A stretch of DNA of 64,000 nt from Gammaproteobacteria bacterium (GCA_018825305.1 JAHJEO010000024.1:1-64000); one strand, 5' to 3'. Counted from the stretch's first letter, positions 10,279-19,305 are shown. Translations and numbers: made by a program. Notes: a model not told the origin generated them from the sequence alone.

Positions 10279-11838
10279 TCAGCGCTTCCTCGCTTCCAGC
10301 TTCGTGATCACCCACTCGCCCGGCTTGCGCTCGACGAACTCGAAACTGATCGGCGCACCCGGCTTGAAGTCAGCGACCAGTGCCGGATTCGCCGGCACGA
10401 ACTCCATGGTCATCGCCGGCCACTTGAGGCTGGCCACCGGCTCGTGCGTCACCGTGACGGTGCCGGCAGCGGCGTCGACCGCATCGAGCGTGCCGACCGC
10501 CTGATGGCCGACGGCGGCCTTTGGGGCTTCCTGCATGCCTCCCAGCGCAGCCTTGAGGTTGCTCTCCGAGTCGATCAGGAAATTGGCGACCACCACCACC
10601 GGCTCGCCCGCCGCGACGCCCTCCCGCACCTCGACGTGGTCGTCGCCGCGCATGCCCAGCTTGACTTCGCGCGGCTCGTATCTGCCCTCGCCCTTTTGCA
10701 CCAGCACGGTCTGGCGCGTGCCACTGTCGATCACCGCCGAGAGCGGCACGGTGACGACTTGCGCCGTGCCGCTAGCGCCGACCTTTACCTCGACGTTGGC
10801 ATACATCGCCGGCCGCAGCAGGCCGCCGGGGTTGGCCAGCTCGACGCGCACCGGCACCGTCCGCGTCTGCGGGTTGAGCGTCGGGTAGACGTAGCCCACC
10901 CTGCCCTCGAACACCCGGTCGGGGAAGGCCGTGAGCGTGACACTGGCCTTCTGCCCGACCTTGACGGCGGCGATGTCGCGCTCGAATACGTCGGCCAGCA
11001 CCCAGACGTTCGAGATGTCGGCGATCTGGTAGAGCGCCTCGCCCGGCATGAAGCGCATGCCCTGCACCGCCTTCTTCTCCAGCACCACGCCGGAAACCGG
11101 GGCGCGATAGCTCAGTGTGCGGCGCGCCTCGCCGCCGCCGCTCAGGGCCGCGATCTGCTCGGCGGAAATGTCCCAGTTGGCAAGCCGCGCCAGGCTGGCG
11201 TCGGCCACCTGGCGGATGCTGGCCTGCGCCTCGGGCGAAGCGTCCTTGAGCGCGATCAGGCCGCGGGCCGCAACCTGGTATTCGCGCTGCGCCGACACCA
11301 GTTCTGGGCTGTAGGCTTCGAACAGCACCTGGCCCCTGGCGACCGGCTGGCCGGTGGTATTGACGTGCAGCCGCTCGACCCAGCCCTCGAATTTCGGCGC
11401 CACCGCGAACAGGCGGCGCTCGTCCACCTCGACGCGGCCCGCCGCACGCAAGGGCCGCGACAGATCGCGCAGCGCCGCCAGTTCTGTACGCACGCCGAGC
11501 TTCTGCACCTTGGCGGTGCTGATCCTGACGCTGCCGGCATTGCCATCGTCGCCATCATCGCCGCCTTCGTAGACGGGAATGTAGTCCATGCCCATCGAGT
11601 CCTTCTTCGGCGTCGGCGAAGTGTCGGGCAGGCCCATGGGGTTGCGGTAGTACAGCAGCTTCCTGGCCGTACTTGCATCCGGCTGTGCCGGCTTTTCGCC
11701 GCTGCTCGCCGTGCCGCTGGCGCCGACTTTTTCTATGGTGCCCGGGGGCATGGCATTCTGGTGGGTGCCGGCCCAGTAGCCGGTGCCGGCGGCAATGCCC
11801 GCAACCAGGCCGAAGGCCAGGGTATTTAGCAGTTTCAT
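10279..11838 (-). CDS. cusB: CusB-type periplasmic adaptor with C-terminal CusF-like domain
   Basis: This 519-residue membrane-fusion protein links the RND pump to the outer-membrane channel and hands over Cu(I)/Ag(I). It has a signal or anchor segment at 1-23 and a heavy-metal-binding module at ~65-95 (YYRNPMG ... DSMGMDYIPVY). The lipoyl/barrel-sandwich and beta-barrel domains follow, and a CusF-like copper domain ends it (LKWPAMTMEF, about residues 445-515). Fusion of CusF to CusB is known in betaproteobacterial operons. The start overlaps the upstream tolC-type gene by 4 bases (ATGA). Two copies of the dispersed motif sit in its low-constraint segments, read as EKVGASGTA and VKVGASGTA. 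Confidence 0.92.
   Translation of the reverse strand: MKLLNTLAFGLVAGIAAGTGYWAGTHQNAMPPGTIEKVGASGTASSGEKPAQPDASTARKLLYYRNPMGLPDTSPTPKKDSMGMDYIPVYEGGDDGDDGNAGSVRISTAKVQKLGVRTELAALRDLSRPLRAAGRVEVDERRLFAVAPKFEGWVERLHVNTTGQPVARGQVLFEAYSPELVSAQREYQVAARGLIALKDASPEAQASIRQVADASLARLANWDISAEQIAALSGGGEARRTLSYRAPVSGVVLEKKAVQGMRFMPGEALYQIADISNVWVLADVFERDIAAVKVGQKASVTLTAFPDRVFEGRVGYVYPTLNPQTRTVPVRVELANPGGLLRPAMYANVEVKVGASGTAQVVTVPLSAVIDSGTRQTVLVQKGEGRYEPREVKLGMRGDDHVEVREGVAAGEPVVVVANFLIDSESNLKAALGGMQEAPKAAVGHQAVGTLDAVDAAAGTVTVTHEPVASLKWPAMTMEFVPANPALVADFKPGAPISFEFVERKPGEWVITKLEARKR
10762..10786 (-). repeat. dispersed motif copy 3 (inside cusB)
   Basis: Weaker copy. The minus strand reads AAAGGTCGGCGCTAGCGG then CACGGCGC, encoding VKVGASGTA between conserved adaptor segments. 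It has GG where the consensus has AG before TCGGCGC, and an A in the centre (CTAGCG). Confidence 0.6.
11707..11732 (-). repeat. dispersed motif copy 4 (inside cusB N-terminal linker)
   Basis: The minus strand reads AAAAAGTCGGCGCCAGCGG then CACGGCG, encoding EKVGASGTAS in the linker between the membrane anchor and the heavy-metal-binding module. Confidence 0.72.
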
Positions 11839-13106
11839 ATGTCCTCTCCGATGAGGCGTTCGATTTCGGCCATGCGCACCTGCTGATCGGCGCGGGCCCT
11901 CACCAGGTCCTCCCTGGCCTTGCGTATCTGGCGCTGGGCGTCGAGCACGGCGGCAAAATCCACCCGTCCCGTCTCGTATCCGGCCAGCGCCGCCTGCAGC
12001 GTCAACTCCGACTGCGGCAGCAGGCTGTTGGCAACCAGTTCCTCGACCCGGCGCGCCGACTTCATGCCGGCCAGGCTCTCGCTCAGTTCCGCCAGCGCCT
12101 GGTTGAGCGTCGCCTCCTTGCGCGACCGGGCCGCGTCCAGCGCCCGCTCCGCCGCGCGTTCCTCGTCACGGCGGCGACTCTGCTGCAGGGGAATGTTGAC
12201 CTCGACCATCAGGTCCCAGCCGGTGATGCGTTCGCGCGTCTGGATCGGCGACAGGCCGACGCTGAAATCGGGATAGCGGTTCTTGTAGGCCAGCTCGCGG
12301 TTCTTTTCCGAGCCGACGATGCGCGCGTCGTCGGAGGCCAGCTTCGGGTTGTTGGCCCGCAGCCGCGTTTCCAGCGCGGCGAATTCGATCCTGGCCGCGG
12401 GCGGCAGCGGCCGCAGCTGCTCCGGCGGGCGGATGCGGACATTGGCCGGCCGACCCAGCAGGGCGCGGATGCGTGCGCTGGCCTGGTCGCTCTCACCTTC
12501 GAGCATCGCCAGCTCGCTGCGCAGCGCGGTGCGCTCGGTCTGGGCACGAATCACGTCCTGCTGCGGCACCAGACCATTGGCGTAGCGCGCCTGGGCGATC
12601 TGCTCGATCTGCGTGAGCAGGTCGAGGTTCTCGCGGCGCAACCGCAGGCTGGCCAGGTGCACATGATGCAGCGCGTAGGTGAGCTTGATCTGGCGCGCCA
12701 GATCGGCCCAGGTGGCGCGTTCGCGGCCGCGCGCGTCGTCGGCCGCGGCTGCGGCCACCTCCTGTCGCAACTCGCGCTTGCCGTACCACGGCAGTGCCTG
12801 GCTGACCGTGTAGCGCGTATTGCCGACCAGCGCCGGCAGCAGGTTGGGGCTGGCGGCGGGATTGTTCTCGTTGCTGATGTCGCGCAATTCGGCGCGGAAC
12901 ATGGGTTCGGGCAGGGCGCCGGCCGGCGCCACCCGGGCGGCGGCAGCTTCGGCTTCCAGCCGCATCGCTGCAAACTCCGGGTGGCGTTCGCGCGCAAATT
13001 CGAGCAGGGACTCGACGTTGCCGCCGATGAGCTGCTCGGGTTCTGCGCGCGCCGTGACAGCGGCGACGGCCAGGGCCGTCGCCAGCAGCAGTGGCAGGGG
13101 TTTCAC
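11835..13106 (-). CDS. TolC-family outer-membrane channel of the copper efflux system (CusC role)
   Basis: This 423-residue outer-membrane efflux protein should form the trimeric exit duct for the CusBA pump. It has a signal peptide (about residues 1-21, ending TARA) and two repeats of long coiled-coil helices typical of the OEP fold: LESLLEFARERHPEFAA-like start, then RYANGLVPQQDVIRAQTE and the C-terminal GYETGRVDFAAVLDAQRQI. There is no lipobox Cys, unlike E. coli CusC. It is 9 bases downstream of the cusF-like gene and overlaps cusB by ATGA, so the three are translationally coupled. Confidence 0.87.
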   Translation of the reverse strand: MKPLPLLLATALAVAAVTARAEPEQLIGGNVESLLEFARERHPEFAAMRLEAEAAAARVAPAGALPEPMFRAELRDISNENNPAASPNLLPALVGNTRYTVSQALPWYGKRELRQEVAAAAADDARGRERATWADLARQIKLTYALHHVHLASLRLRRENLDLLTQIEQIAQARYANGLVPQQDVIRAQTERTALRSELAMLEGESDQASARIRALLGRPANVRIRPPEQLRPLPPAARIEFAALETRLRANNPKLASDDARIVGSEKNRELAYKNRYPDFSVGLSPIQTRERITGWDLMVEVNIPLQQSRRRDEERAAERALDAARSRKEATLNQALAELSESLAGMKSARRVEELVANSLLPQSELTLQAALAGYETGRVDFAAVLDAQRQIRKAREDLVRARADQQVRMAEIERLIGEDI

Positions 13107-13115
13107 GGCGCCGCC

Positions 13116-13424
13116 CTACTTGGCGGCTTCGATGCGCACGACGACGTAGCCGCCGCCGGTTTCCTCGGCGCGGAAACGTACCTTGTCGCCGGCCTTAACC
13201 CTCTTCAGCATCGCCGCATCCCTGGCGGCGAAGGTCATGGTCATCGGCGGCATGCCGAGGTTGGCGATGGGGCCGTGGGCCAGAGTCACGCGGCCGCCAG
13301 CCTGGTCGACCTTCTTGACGGTGGCTTCGGTGAGATCGTCCACGCCGGCGGCATGGGCGGAAAGGGGCAGACCAAGGGACAGGACACCGGCCGCGACGGC
13401 GAGTGCACGCAGAATGGATTTCAT
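13116..13424 (-). CDS. cusF: CusF-like periplasmic copper-binding protein
   Basis: The 102-residue precursor has a signal peptide (cleavage near SAHAAG, residue 26) and one small CusF-type OB-fold domain. It should bind Cu(I)/Ag(I) in the periplasm and deliver it to CusB. Ligand candidates are the His in LAHGPI and the two Met residues of PPMTMTF. The Trp that stacks on copper in E. coli CusF (NWPEMTM) is replaced by Met here (GMPPMTM), while the CusF-like tail of the neighbouring CusB keeps Trp. It is the second gene of the minus-strand copper operon, 9 bases before the outer-membrane channel gene. Confidence 0.88.
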   Translation of the reverse strand: MKSILRALAVAAGVLSLGLPLSAHAAGVDDLTEATVKKVDQAGGRVTLAHGPIANLGMPPMTMTFAARDAAMLKRVKAGDKVRFRAEETGGGYVVVRIEAAK

Positions 13425-13456
13425 GGAGAACCTCCGGATTACGATTGAGCAAAAGG

Positions 13457-13481
13457 AAAACTCGGCGCTAGCGACACGGCG
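13457..13481 (+). repeat. dispersed motif copy 5 (intergenic, degenerate)
   Basis: The plus strand reads AAAACTCGGCGCTAGCG then ACACGGCG. It lies in the 70-base gap between the Cys-rich protein gene and the cusF-like gene. It differs from consensus at two central positions. Confidence 0.6.
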
Positions 13482-13494
13482 CGCGCCGGGGATT

Positions 13495-13896
13495 TCAGCT
13501 CAGGCGTAGAGGCGGATGCTGTAGAGGTTCGGGTATGAAGCTAAGCGATGCGAGTACCGGCCGCACCACGTAAGTGCGAGTCACCGGCAGATCAGCGCTG
13601 CGGGAGTCCGTCGCCGGCATGTAGCCGCTGGAAGCGAGGTGGCACACCCCGCAGTCGTCGCAGCCCTGATCACAGTCGTGGCCAAGCGATGCCTCGGCCG
13701 CAAATGAAGGCGCAGGAACGGTCTCCGTCCCGCCTGACATCTGGCCATGGCAAGGCGCATCGTGGCTCATCGGCTCGGCCGGCACGGGCTGCTCCGACGC
13801 CAGCCGGCTGAACGGCATGACGATGCCGGCAACTGCCTGCAGCGGCAGCCACAGGGCGGTGATCAGCAGGAGCAGGAGGCGGGCCGAGCGACGCAT
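13495..13896 (-). CDS. small secreted Cys/His-rich protein heading the copper operon (DUF2946-like)
   Basis: 133 residues from ATG at 13896 (MRRSARLLLLL); the frame extends upstream but that part overlaps yqaA. The N-terminal hydrophobic segment is a likely signal peptide. A His/Cys cluster follows at about residues 80-96: HDCDQGCDDCGVCH, with further His and Met (PMSHDAPCHGQM). This pattern resembles DUF2946-type proteins found beside copper and divalent-metal efflux genes, whose function is not established. The position immediately before cusF supports a periplasmic metal-handling or sensing role, which is inference. Confidence 0.65.
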   Translation of the reverse strand: MRRSARLLLLLITALWLPLQAVAGIVMPFSRLASEQPVPAEPMSHDAPCHGQMSGGTETVPAPSFAAEASLGHDCDQGCDDCGVCHLASSGYMPATDSRSADLPVTRTYVVRPVLASLSFIPEPLQHPPLRLS

Positions 13897-13960
13897 AGCC
13901 GGGCCATTGTAGGTTTTGCCATGGTGGCCCGCAAGTCGACCTGAATTGCCAGTGCGGGCA

Positions 13961-14539
13961 TCACCCGCGCCAAAGCAACAGGCCGGCAGCGGCCAGTGCC
14001 ACCACGCCCCAGCCAAGACGATCGACGTAGCGATGCAGCAGCGCCTCCATCCGCGCCCCGCCCCAGGCCATCAGTCCGGCGACGAGGAAAAAGCGGGCGC
14101 CGCGCCCGATAAACGAAGCGATGGTGAAGGGCAGCAGCGCCATCGCCAGCGCGCCGGCGGCGATGGTGAACACCTTGTAGGGGATCGGCGAGAAGCCGGC
14201 GAGGAACACCGCCCAGAAGCCCCAGCGGCCGAACCAGTCGACCGCCTGCTGGTAGGCCGGCCAGTAACGGCTGTCCTGCAGCCAGGGCAGCAGCGTGTCG
14301 ATGGCGACATGGCCGATGGCGTAGCCGAAGAGGCCGCCCGCCACCGAGGCCAGCGTGGTCAGCAGCGCGAACCACCAGGCCCGCCGCGGCGTCGCCAGGC
14401 ACATCGGGGCCAGCATGACGTCGGGCGGGATGGGGAAGAACGACGACTCGGCGAAGCTCATGCCGCCGAGATACCAGGGCGCATGCGGATGCCTCGACCA
14501 GACCATGGCGCGGCGATAAAGCGGGGAAAATATTTTCAT
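13961..14539 (-). CDS. YqaA family (DedA-like/SNARE-associated) inner-membrane protein
   Basis: 192 residues with about four to five membrane segments and the DedA/VTT-type motifs: AESSFFPIPPDVMLAP near the N-terminus, then FLAGFSPIPYKVFTIAAG and an Arg-containing helix FIGRGARFF. Members of this superfamily are linked to lipid scrambling or undecaprenyl-phosphate and phospholipid flipping and to envelope integrity. The YqaA subgroup itself is uncharacterised. It begins 7 bases after the DUF2062 gene and is likely in the same transcript. Confidence 0.82.
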   Translation of the reverse strand: MKIFSPLYRRAMVWSRHPHAPWYLGGMSFAESSFFPIPPDVMLAPMCLATPRRAWWFALLTTLASVAGGLFGYAIGHVAIDTLLPWLQDSRYWPAYQQAVDWFGRWGFWAVFLAGFSPIPYKVFTIAAGALAMALLPFTIASFIGRGARFFLVAGLMAWGGARMEALLHRYVDRLGWGVVALAAAGLLLWRG

Positions 14540-14546
14540 GGGGTTC

Positions 14547-15077
14547 TCACGGTTGCCGCGACTTGTGCCGCCGCCGCATGACCTGCCAGTACCAACCCAG
14601 GCTGATCAGCGCATAGCAGAGCAGGCCGGCGACCGTGGCCATGGTCGCGACGCCGACCAGCAGCGGCAGGCCAAGGTCGGCGATGGCTTGCCAGAAGCCG
14701 CGTTCGCCGTCGGCTACGGGCGGCGCCTCCGGATCAGGCAGCGGCGTGGTTTGGTCCCCGGTGATCCAGGAACCAAGGCGATAGGCGAAGTAATAGATCG
14801 GGCCATAGGTGAGCGGGTTGCTCACCAGAGTGCTGGCAGCGGCAGCCGGCACGTTGGCGCGCAGGACGATGGCCGCGGCGGCCGACAGCGGAATCTGCGC
14901 GATCGGAACCAGAAAGCCGAAGAACACGCCGAGCGCCACGCCCAGCGCGACGCCGCGCCGCGACCAATGCCACAGCCTTGGGTGGTTGAGGAATGGAGCC
15001 AGCCAGCGCAACCAACGGTTGCCGGTCAGTTGCTCGCGGCTGGGGACAAGCTTGCGGAAACGATCGCTCAGCGGCAT
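14547..15077 (-). CDS. DUF2062 integral membrane protein
   Basis: 176 residues beginning MPLSDRFRKLVPSREQL. The family hallmark is visible: a basic N-terminus followed by RRGVALGVALGVFFGFLVPIAQ and the NPLTYGPIYYFAYRLG segment, with two to three membrane helices. DUF2062 proteins are common in proteobacteria and have no assigned reaction. It sits 41 bases downstream of the UspA gene and 7 bases before yqaA. Confidence 0.82.
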   Translation of the reverse strand: MPLSDRFRKLVPSREQLTGNRWLRWLAPFLNHPRLWHWSRRGVALGVALGVFFGFLVPIAQIPLSAAAAIVLRANVPAAAASTLVSNPLTYGPIYYFAYRLGSWITGDQTTPLPDPEAPPVADGERGFWQAIADLGLPLLVGVATMATVAGLLCYALISLGWYWQVMRRRHKSRQP

Positions 15078-15118
15078 CGAGCCACCCCAGACCTCGTGGC
15101 CGCGGCCTCCGCCACGAG

Positions 15119-15631
15119 CTAGCGCACCACCAGCACCGGCACGGTGCTGGTGCGGATCACCTGGGCCGCCACCGATCCAAGCAACAGCGATTCGATGGCA
15201 CCCAGGCCATGGCTGCCGATGACGATGCCGCCGCAGCCCGTACTTTGCGCCACCGCCACGATGCGCTCGGCCGTCTCGCCCATCGCCACATGCAGGCGCC
15301 AGGGATGGCTGCCGGCATCGAGCAGCGCACGCGCGGCGGCGGTCGTCGTCCAGGCCCGCTGCGCCAGTTCATGCTCCGCGGCTTCCTTGCTCAGCCAGGG
15401 TTCGACGTTGAGCAGATGCAGGGCACACCCGGGCATCTGGCCGGCGAGGCGAGCGGCGGCGGCGGCGGCCCGCAGCGAATGCGCCGAGCCGTCGATGGCC
15501 ACCAGCCAGGAGTTTCCGGCCGCCGTTGCAAAAGGTAACGGGCCGTCGACGACGAGGCCGACCAGGCGGCCATCGGCATCGCGTTCGACCCCTGACGGCG
15601 TCGGTGGCACCACTGCAGTCGTGTCGCTCAT
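15119..15631 (-). CDS. universal stress protein (UspA family)
   Basis: 170 residues. The USP fold spans about residues 45-170, with the nucleotide-binding signature near the C-terminus: GGIVIGSHGLGAIESLLLGSVAAQVIRTSTVPVLVV, which matches G-2x-G-9x-G(S/T). This suggests an ATP-binding subtype. A 40-residue N-terminal extension precedes the domain. The start ATG at 15631 overlaps the stop of the TerC/Alx gene by 4 bases, so translation is coupled to that membrane protein. Members act in survival of stress or growth arrest; the trigger here is unknown. Confidence 0.86.
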   Translation of the reverse strand: MSDTTAVVPPTPSGVERDADGRLVGLVVDGPLPFATAAGNSWLVAIDGSAHSLRAAAAAARLAGQMPGCALHLLNVEPWLSKEAAEHELAQRAWTTTAAARALLDAGSHPWRLHVAMGETAERIVAVAQSTGCGGIVIGSHGLGAIESLLLGSVAAQVIRTSTVPVLVVR

Positions 15632-16608
15632 GAGAGTTCCTCCGCGGTCGCCGGTTTGTCCTTCGACAGGGCGAGGCTCAAGACCACCGAAATCGCGATG
15701 ATGGCGCCGACGATGGACAGCGACCACTGTATCGGCAGGTGGAACCACGGCACAACCAGCATCTTGCCACCGATGAACACCAGCACGATGGCAAGGCCGT
15801 ACTTGAGCAGGTGGAAGCGGTCAGCCATGTCGGCAAGCAGGAAGTAGAGCGCCCGAAGCCCCATGATGGCGAATATGTTGGAGGTGAAGACAATGAAGGG
15901 ATCGGTGGTGACGGCGAAGATGGCCGGAATGCTGTCGACCGCGAACACCAGGTCGCTGGCTTCTATCAGCACCAGCACCAGGAACATCGGCGTCGCCCAC
16001 AGCACGCCGTTGTTGCGCACGAAAAAGGATTCGCCGTGGAAGCCGGGCGTGATGCGCAGGTGGCCACGCAGCCAGCGCAGCAGCGGGTTCTGCTCCAGGT
16101 CGGGCTCGTGCTCGGCGAACACCAGCATCTTGATGCCGGTGATGGCCAGGAAGGCGCCGAAGACGTAGAGCAGCCAGGCGAACTGGCTGACCAGCCAGAC
16201 GCCGGCGAAAATCATCACGGCGCGCATGACGATGGCGCCGAGCACGCCGTAGAGCAACACGCGGCGCTGCAATTCGGGCGGCACCGCGAAATAGCCGAAG
16301 ATCATGACGAACACGAACATGTTGTCGACGGACAGCGACTGCTCGATCAGGTAGCCGGCGAGGAACTCGAGCGTCTTGCGTTCGGCGATTTCCGCGCCGA
16401 CCGTGCCGGACAGATACCACCAGAGCAGCGCGGCGAAGGCCAGCGCCAGGCTGACCCAGACGGTAACCCAGGCCAGGGCTTCCTTGACGGACACGCGGTG
16501 CGCGCTGCGACCGCCGAAGACGAACAGGTCCAGCGCCAGCATGGCCAGCACGAAGACGATAAAACCGGCCCACATGGGGCCGGTGGCAAAGGTTTCGATT
16601 GGAGTCAC
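15628..16608 (-). CDS. TerC/Alx family integral membrane protein
   Basis: 326 residues with about nine membrane helices. Family motifs are present: the acidic EQSLSVDNMFVFVMIF and the second EASDLVFAVDSIPAIFAVTTDPFIVFTSN. These conserved acidic residues in the membrane are thought to handle metal ions, and relatives are Mn(II) exporters (Alx, MeeF/MeeY) or tellurite-resistance TerC. Length matches Alx (321). No yybP-ykoY (Mn) riboswitch is visible upstream, since the gene starts 9 bases after htpX. Context suggests a membrane-stress operon. Confidence 0.88.
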   Translation of the reverse strand: MTPIETFATGPMWAGFIVFVLAMLALDLFVFGGRSAHRVSVKEALAWVTVWVSLALAFAALLWWYLSGTVGAEIAERKTLEFLAGYLIEQSLSVDNMFVFVMIFGYFAVPPELQRRVLLYGVLGAIVMRAVMIFAGVWLVSQFAWLLYVFGAFLAITGIKMLVFAEHEPDLEQNPLLRWLRGHLRITPGFHGESFFVRNNGVLWATPMFLVLVLIEASDLVFAVDSIPAIFAVTTDPFIVFTSNIFAIMGLRALYFLLADMADRFHLLKYGLAIVLVFIGGKMLVVPWFHLPIQWSLSIVGAIIAISVVLSLALSKDKPATAEELS

Positions 16609-16617
16609 GTTATTCGA

Positions 16618-17490
16618 TCATCGACCTGGGTTGGCCAGCGCCGCAATGCGCTGCTCGATCGGCGGGTGGCTGGAGAACAGGGCCATCCAGCCGGGGCGGC
16701 CGCTGATGCCGGCGGTGGCCACGCTCTTCGGCAATTCGCCCGCCTCCACCCCGCCGAGGCGGCGCAGTGCGGACATCATCGGCTGCGGCGTGCCCATCAG
16801 CTGCGCGGCACCGGCATCGGCGCGGAATTCACGCTGGCGCGAGAAGTACATGACGATGATGCTGGCGAGGATGCCGAAGACGATGTCGCAGATCACCACG
16901 GTGATCATGTAGCCCGCCCCCATTCCCTCGCGGTTCTTCAGGATCACGCGATCGACGAAATAGCCGACGACGCGCGAAATGAAGATGACGAAGGTATTGA
17001 CCACGCCCTGGATCAGCGTCAGCGTCACCATGTCGCCGTTGGCAATGTGCGCCACCTCGTGGGCGATCACCGCCTCGGCTTCCTCGCGCGTCATGCTCTG
17101 CAGCAGGCCGGTCGAAACCGCGACCAGCGAGCTGTTGCGCGTGGCGCCGGTAGCGAAGGCGTTGGGCTCGCCCTCGTAGATCGCCACTTCGGGCATGGCC
17201 AGCCCGGCCTTGCCGGCAAAGCGCCGCACCGTCTCGACCAGCCAGAACTCCGTGGAGTTGGCCGGCGCCTCGATGACTTTTGCGCCGGTGCTCCACTTGG
17301 CGATGGTCTTCGACATCCACAGCGACAGGAACGAGCCGCCAAAGCCCATCAGCAGGGCGAAGAACAGCAGCTTGCCGAGATCGAGCCCCTCGGCGCTGAA
17401 GAAGCGATGGGCGCCGGTGAGGGTGCTGACGATGCCCAACACCACCATGATGGCGAGGTTGGTACCGATCAGCAGCATTACGCGTTTCAT
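16618..17490 (-). CDS. htpX: heat-shock membrane zinc protease HtpX
   Basis: At 290 residues this is a full-length HtpX (M48B). The zinc motif HEVAH lies near residue 140 ([18 protein letters not shown]), with the third ligand region at [12 protein letters not shown]. Two N-terminal and two central membrane helices place the active site on the cytosolic face. HtpX works beside FtsH to degrade misfolded inner-membrane proteins. It lies 28 bases after the BAX-inhibitor gene and 9 before terC/alx. FtsH-regulated YccA belongs to the same BAX-inhibitor family, so the pairing makes sense as membrane protein quality control. Confidence 0.95.
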   Translation of the reverse strand: MKRVMLLIGTNLAIMVVLGIVSTLTGAHRFFSAEGLDLGKLLFFALLMGFGGSFLSLWMSKTIAKWSTGAKVIEAPANSTEFWLVETVRRFAGKAGLAMPEVAIYEGEPNAFATGATRNSSLVAVSTGLLQSMTREEAEAVIAHEVAHIANGDMVTLTLIQGVVNTFVIFISRVVGYFVDRVILKNREGMGAGYMITVVICDIVFGILASIIVMYFSRQREFRADAGAAQLMGTPQPMMSALRRLGGVEAGELPKSVATAGISGRPGWMALFSSHPPIEQRIAALANPGR

Positions 17491-17518
17491 AGTGTGACTC
17501 CGGGTGCTTGTGCCTGCG

Positions 17519-18199
17519 TCAGTCGCCGCTGTTCATGAAGCCGAGCAGGTGCAGCAGGCTGGTGAAGAGATTGAAGATCGCGACGAACAGCGTGACGGTG
17601 GCCATGACGTAGTTGGTTTCGCCGCCGTGGATGATGTTGCTGGTTTCGTAGAGGATCAGGCCGGACATCAGCAGCACGAAGGCGGCCGAAACCGTTAGTG
17701 ACAGCGCCGGGATCTCGAAGAAGATCGCACCCAGGCCGGCAAGGAAGGCGACCAGAACGCCAACGGCGAGGAAGCCGCCCATGAAACTGAAGTCCTTGCG
17801 GGTGGTCAGGGCGTACCCGGACAGGCCGAGGAAGATAGCGGCGGTGCCGGCCATGGCCATCATCACAACCTGCCCGCCGTTGGGCAAGGCCAGGTAGTGG
17901 CCGATGATCGGTCCCAGCGTGTAACCCATGAAACCGGTGAGGGCGAAGACGGAAACCAGTCCCCAGCCGCTATTGCGCAGCTTGGTGGTCGCGTAGAGCA
18001 GGCCGAAGTATCCGACCAGCGTCACGATCAAGCCGGGATGCGGCAGGCGCAACGCCACCGATACCGCGGCAGTCGCGGCAGCGAACAGCAGCGTCATCGA
18101 CAGCAGCATGTAGGTGTTGCGGATCACCCGGTTGGTGGCGAGGACTGACTCGCCGCCATGACGGGAAATGGAGACCGGTGCGGACTGGTAAGCGCTCAT
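17519..18199 (-). CDS. BAX inhibitor-1 family membrane protein (YccA-like)
   Basis: 226 residues with seven hydrophobic helices, beginning with a short polar N-terminus ([23 protein letters not shown]). The conserved acidic end of the BI-1 fold is visible ([32 protein letters not shown], described by key residues Y-E-T-S and N-L-F). E. coli YccA is a substrate and modulator of FtsH, and other members conduct Ca2+ or H+. It is the first gene of the htpX-terC-usp run, reading away from the LysR regulator. Confidence 0.9.
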   Translation of the reverse strand: MSAYQSAPVSISRHGGESVLATNRVIRNTYMLLSMTLLFAAATAAVSVALRLPHPGLIVTLVGYFGLLYATTKLRNSGWGLVSVFALTGFMGYTLGPIIGHYLALPNGGQVVMMAMAGTAAIFLGLSGYALTTRKDFSFMGGFLAVGVLVAFLAGLGAIFFEIPALSLTVSAAFVLLMSGLILYETSNIIHGGETNYVMATVTLFVAIFNLFTSLLHLLGFMNSGD

Positions 18200-18334
18200 G
18201 TTTTCCTCCTTCGGAAAAAATGGATAGGCCGCTACGGATAAGGGAGCGGGGTGTTCGTAAGTCTAGCAAGGAAAAGACATCGCACAAATCGAATATACTT
18301 TAACAACACATCGATTTACTCGAATACATAGATT
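18200..18334. promoter_or_regulatory. divergent control region with AT-rich inverted and direct repeats
   Basis: A distinctly AT-rich patch (18284-18334) sits between the BAX-inhibitor operon and a LysR gene. It holds an inverted repeat AAATCGA (18286-18292) / TCGATTT (18311-18317) and a direct repeat TCGAATA (18289-18295 and 18320-18326). LysR regulators commonly bind such sites and control the divergent gene, so this is a candidate operator. The promoter elements themselves are not clear enough to call. Confidence 0.5.
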
Positions 18335-19252
18335 GTGGCAGCCTCATTCAATTACAAGCACTTGCGATATTTCTGGATGGTCGCCAAGTCCGGCAGCATT
18401 GCACGGGCCAGCGAACAACTCCACCTCACGCCGCAGTCGATCAGCGGCCAGCTGAGCGAATTCGAAGCCGCGCTGGGGGTGGAGTTGTTCCGCCGCGTCG
18501 GACGCGGGCTGGAATTGACCGAGACCGGCCACCGCATGCTTGGCTACGCCGAGCAGATATTCGCGCTCGGTGACGAACTGCTCGATGCGATCCGCGACGA
18601 GTCGCAGATACCCAGCGTGCCGTTTCGCGTCGGCATCGCGGATTCAGTGCCGAAATTGGTGGCCTACCGGCTGGTGGAACCGGCGCTCGGGCTGGCCGAG
18701 CCGGTGCGACTGATCTGCCGCGAAGGCCGACTGGCGACGCTCCTGGCGGACCTGGCGGTGCATCGGCTCGACATGGTGATCGCCGACCGGGCGATGCCCG
18801 GCAACCTCAACGTGCGCGGCTACGATCACTTTCTCGGCGAAAGCGCGCTGACGGTATTTGGTACGGCAGCGCTGACCGCCGCCATGGCCGATGCGTTCCC
18901 TGCGGGGCTGGACGGCGCGCCATTCCTCCTGCCGGGGGGCGACACCGCGTTGTACCCGCGGCTGATGCGCTGGTTTGAATCGGCCCACCTTCATCCGCGC
19001 ATAGTCGGCGAGTTCGACGACAGCGCGCTGCTCAAGGCGTTCGGCCAGGCCGGGGCGGGACTATTCGTCGCACCGACGGTCATCGAGGACTACGTCGCGC
19101 GGCAGCACGGCGTACGGGCGATCGGCCGCATCGATGCCGTGCGCGAGCAGGTTTACGCCATTACCACCGAGCGCCGCCTGACCCATCCGATCACCGCGGC
19201 GATCTGCCAGTCCGCCCGCCGCATCTTTCTCGACGGCGCTGCGGCCGGCTGA
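18335..19252 (+). CDS. LysR family regulator, NhaR-like
   Basis: 305 residues from a GTG start (MAASFNYKHLRYFWMVAKSG). The N-terminal winged helix-turn-helix (residues ~5-65, SIARASEQLHLTPQSISGQLSEFE) and the effector domain match the NhaR branch, whose E. coli member senses Na+ and activates nhaA and biofilm genes. No nhaA lies in the window, so the regulated target may be the divergent BAX-inhibitor/htpX operon. The next gene downstream is convergent, with 53 bases between. Confidence 0.88.
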   Translation: MAASFNYKHLRYFWMVAKSGSIARASEQLHLTPQSISGQLSEFEAALGVELFRRVGRGLELTETGHRMLGYAEQIFALGDELLDAIRDESQIPSVPFRVGIADSVPKLVAYRLVEPALGLAEPVRLICREGRLATLLADLAVHRLDMVIADRAMPGNLNVRGYDHFLGESALTVFGTAALTAAMADAFPAGLDGAPFLLPGGDTALYPRLMRWFESAHLHPRIVGEFDDSALLKAFGQAGAGLFVAPTVIEDYVARQHGVRAIGRIDAVREQVYAITTERRLTHPITAAICQSARRIFLDGAAAG

Positions 19253-19305
19253 CGCGTCCCGGCACGACCCGGCCGGCGCGACAGCCGAACCGCAGCCGGA
19301 AAATG

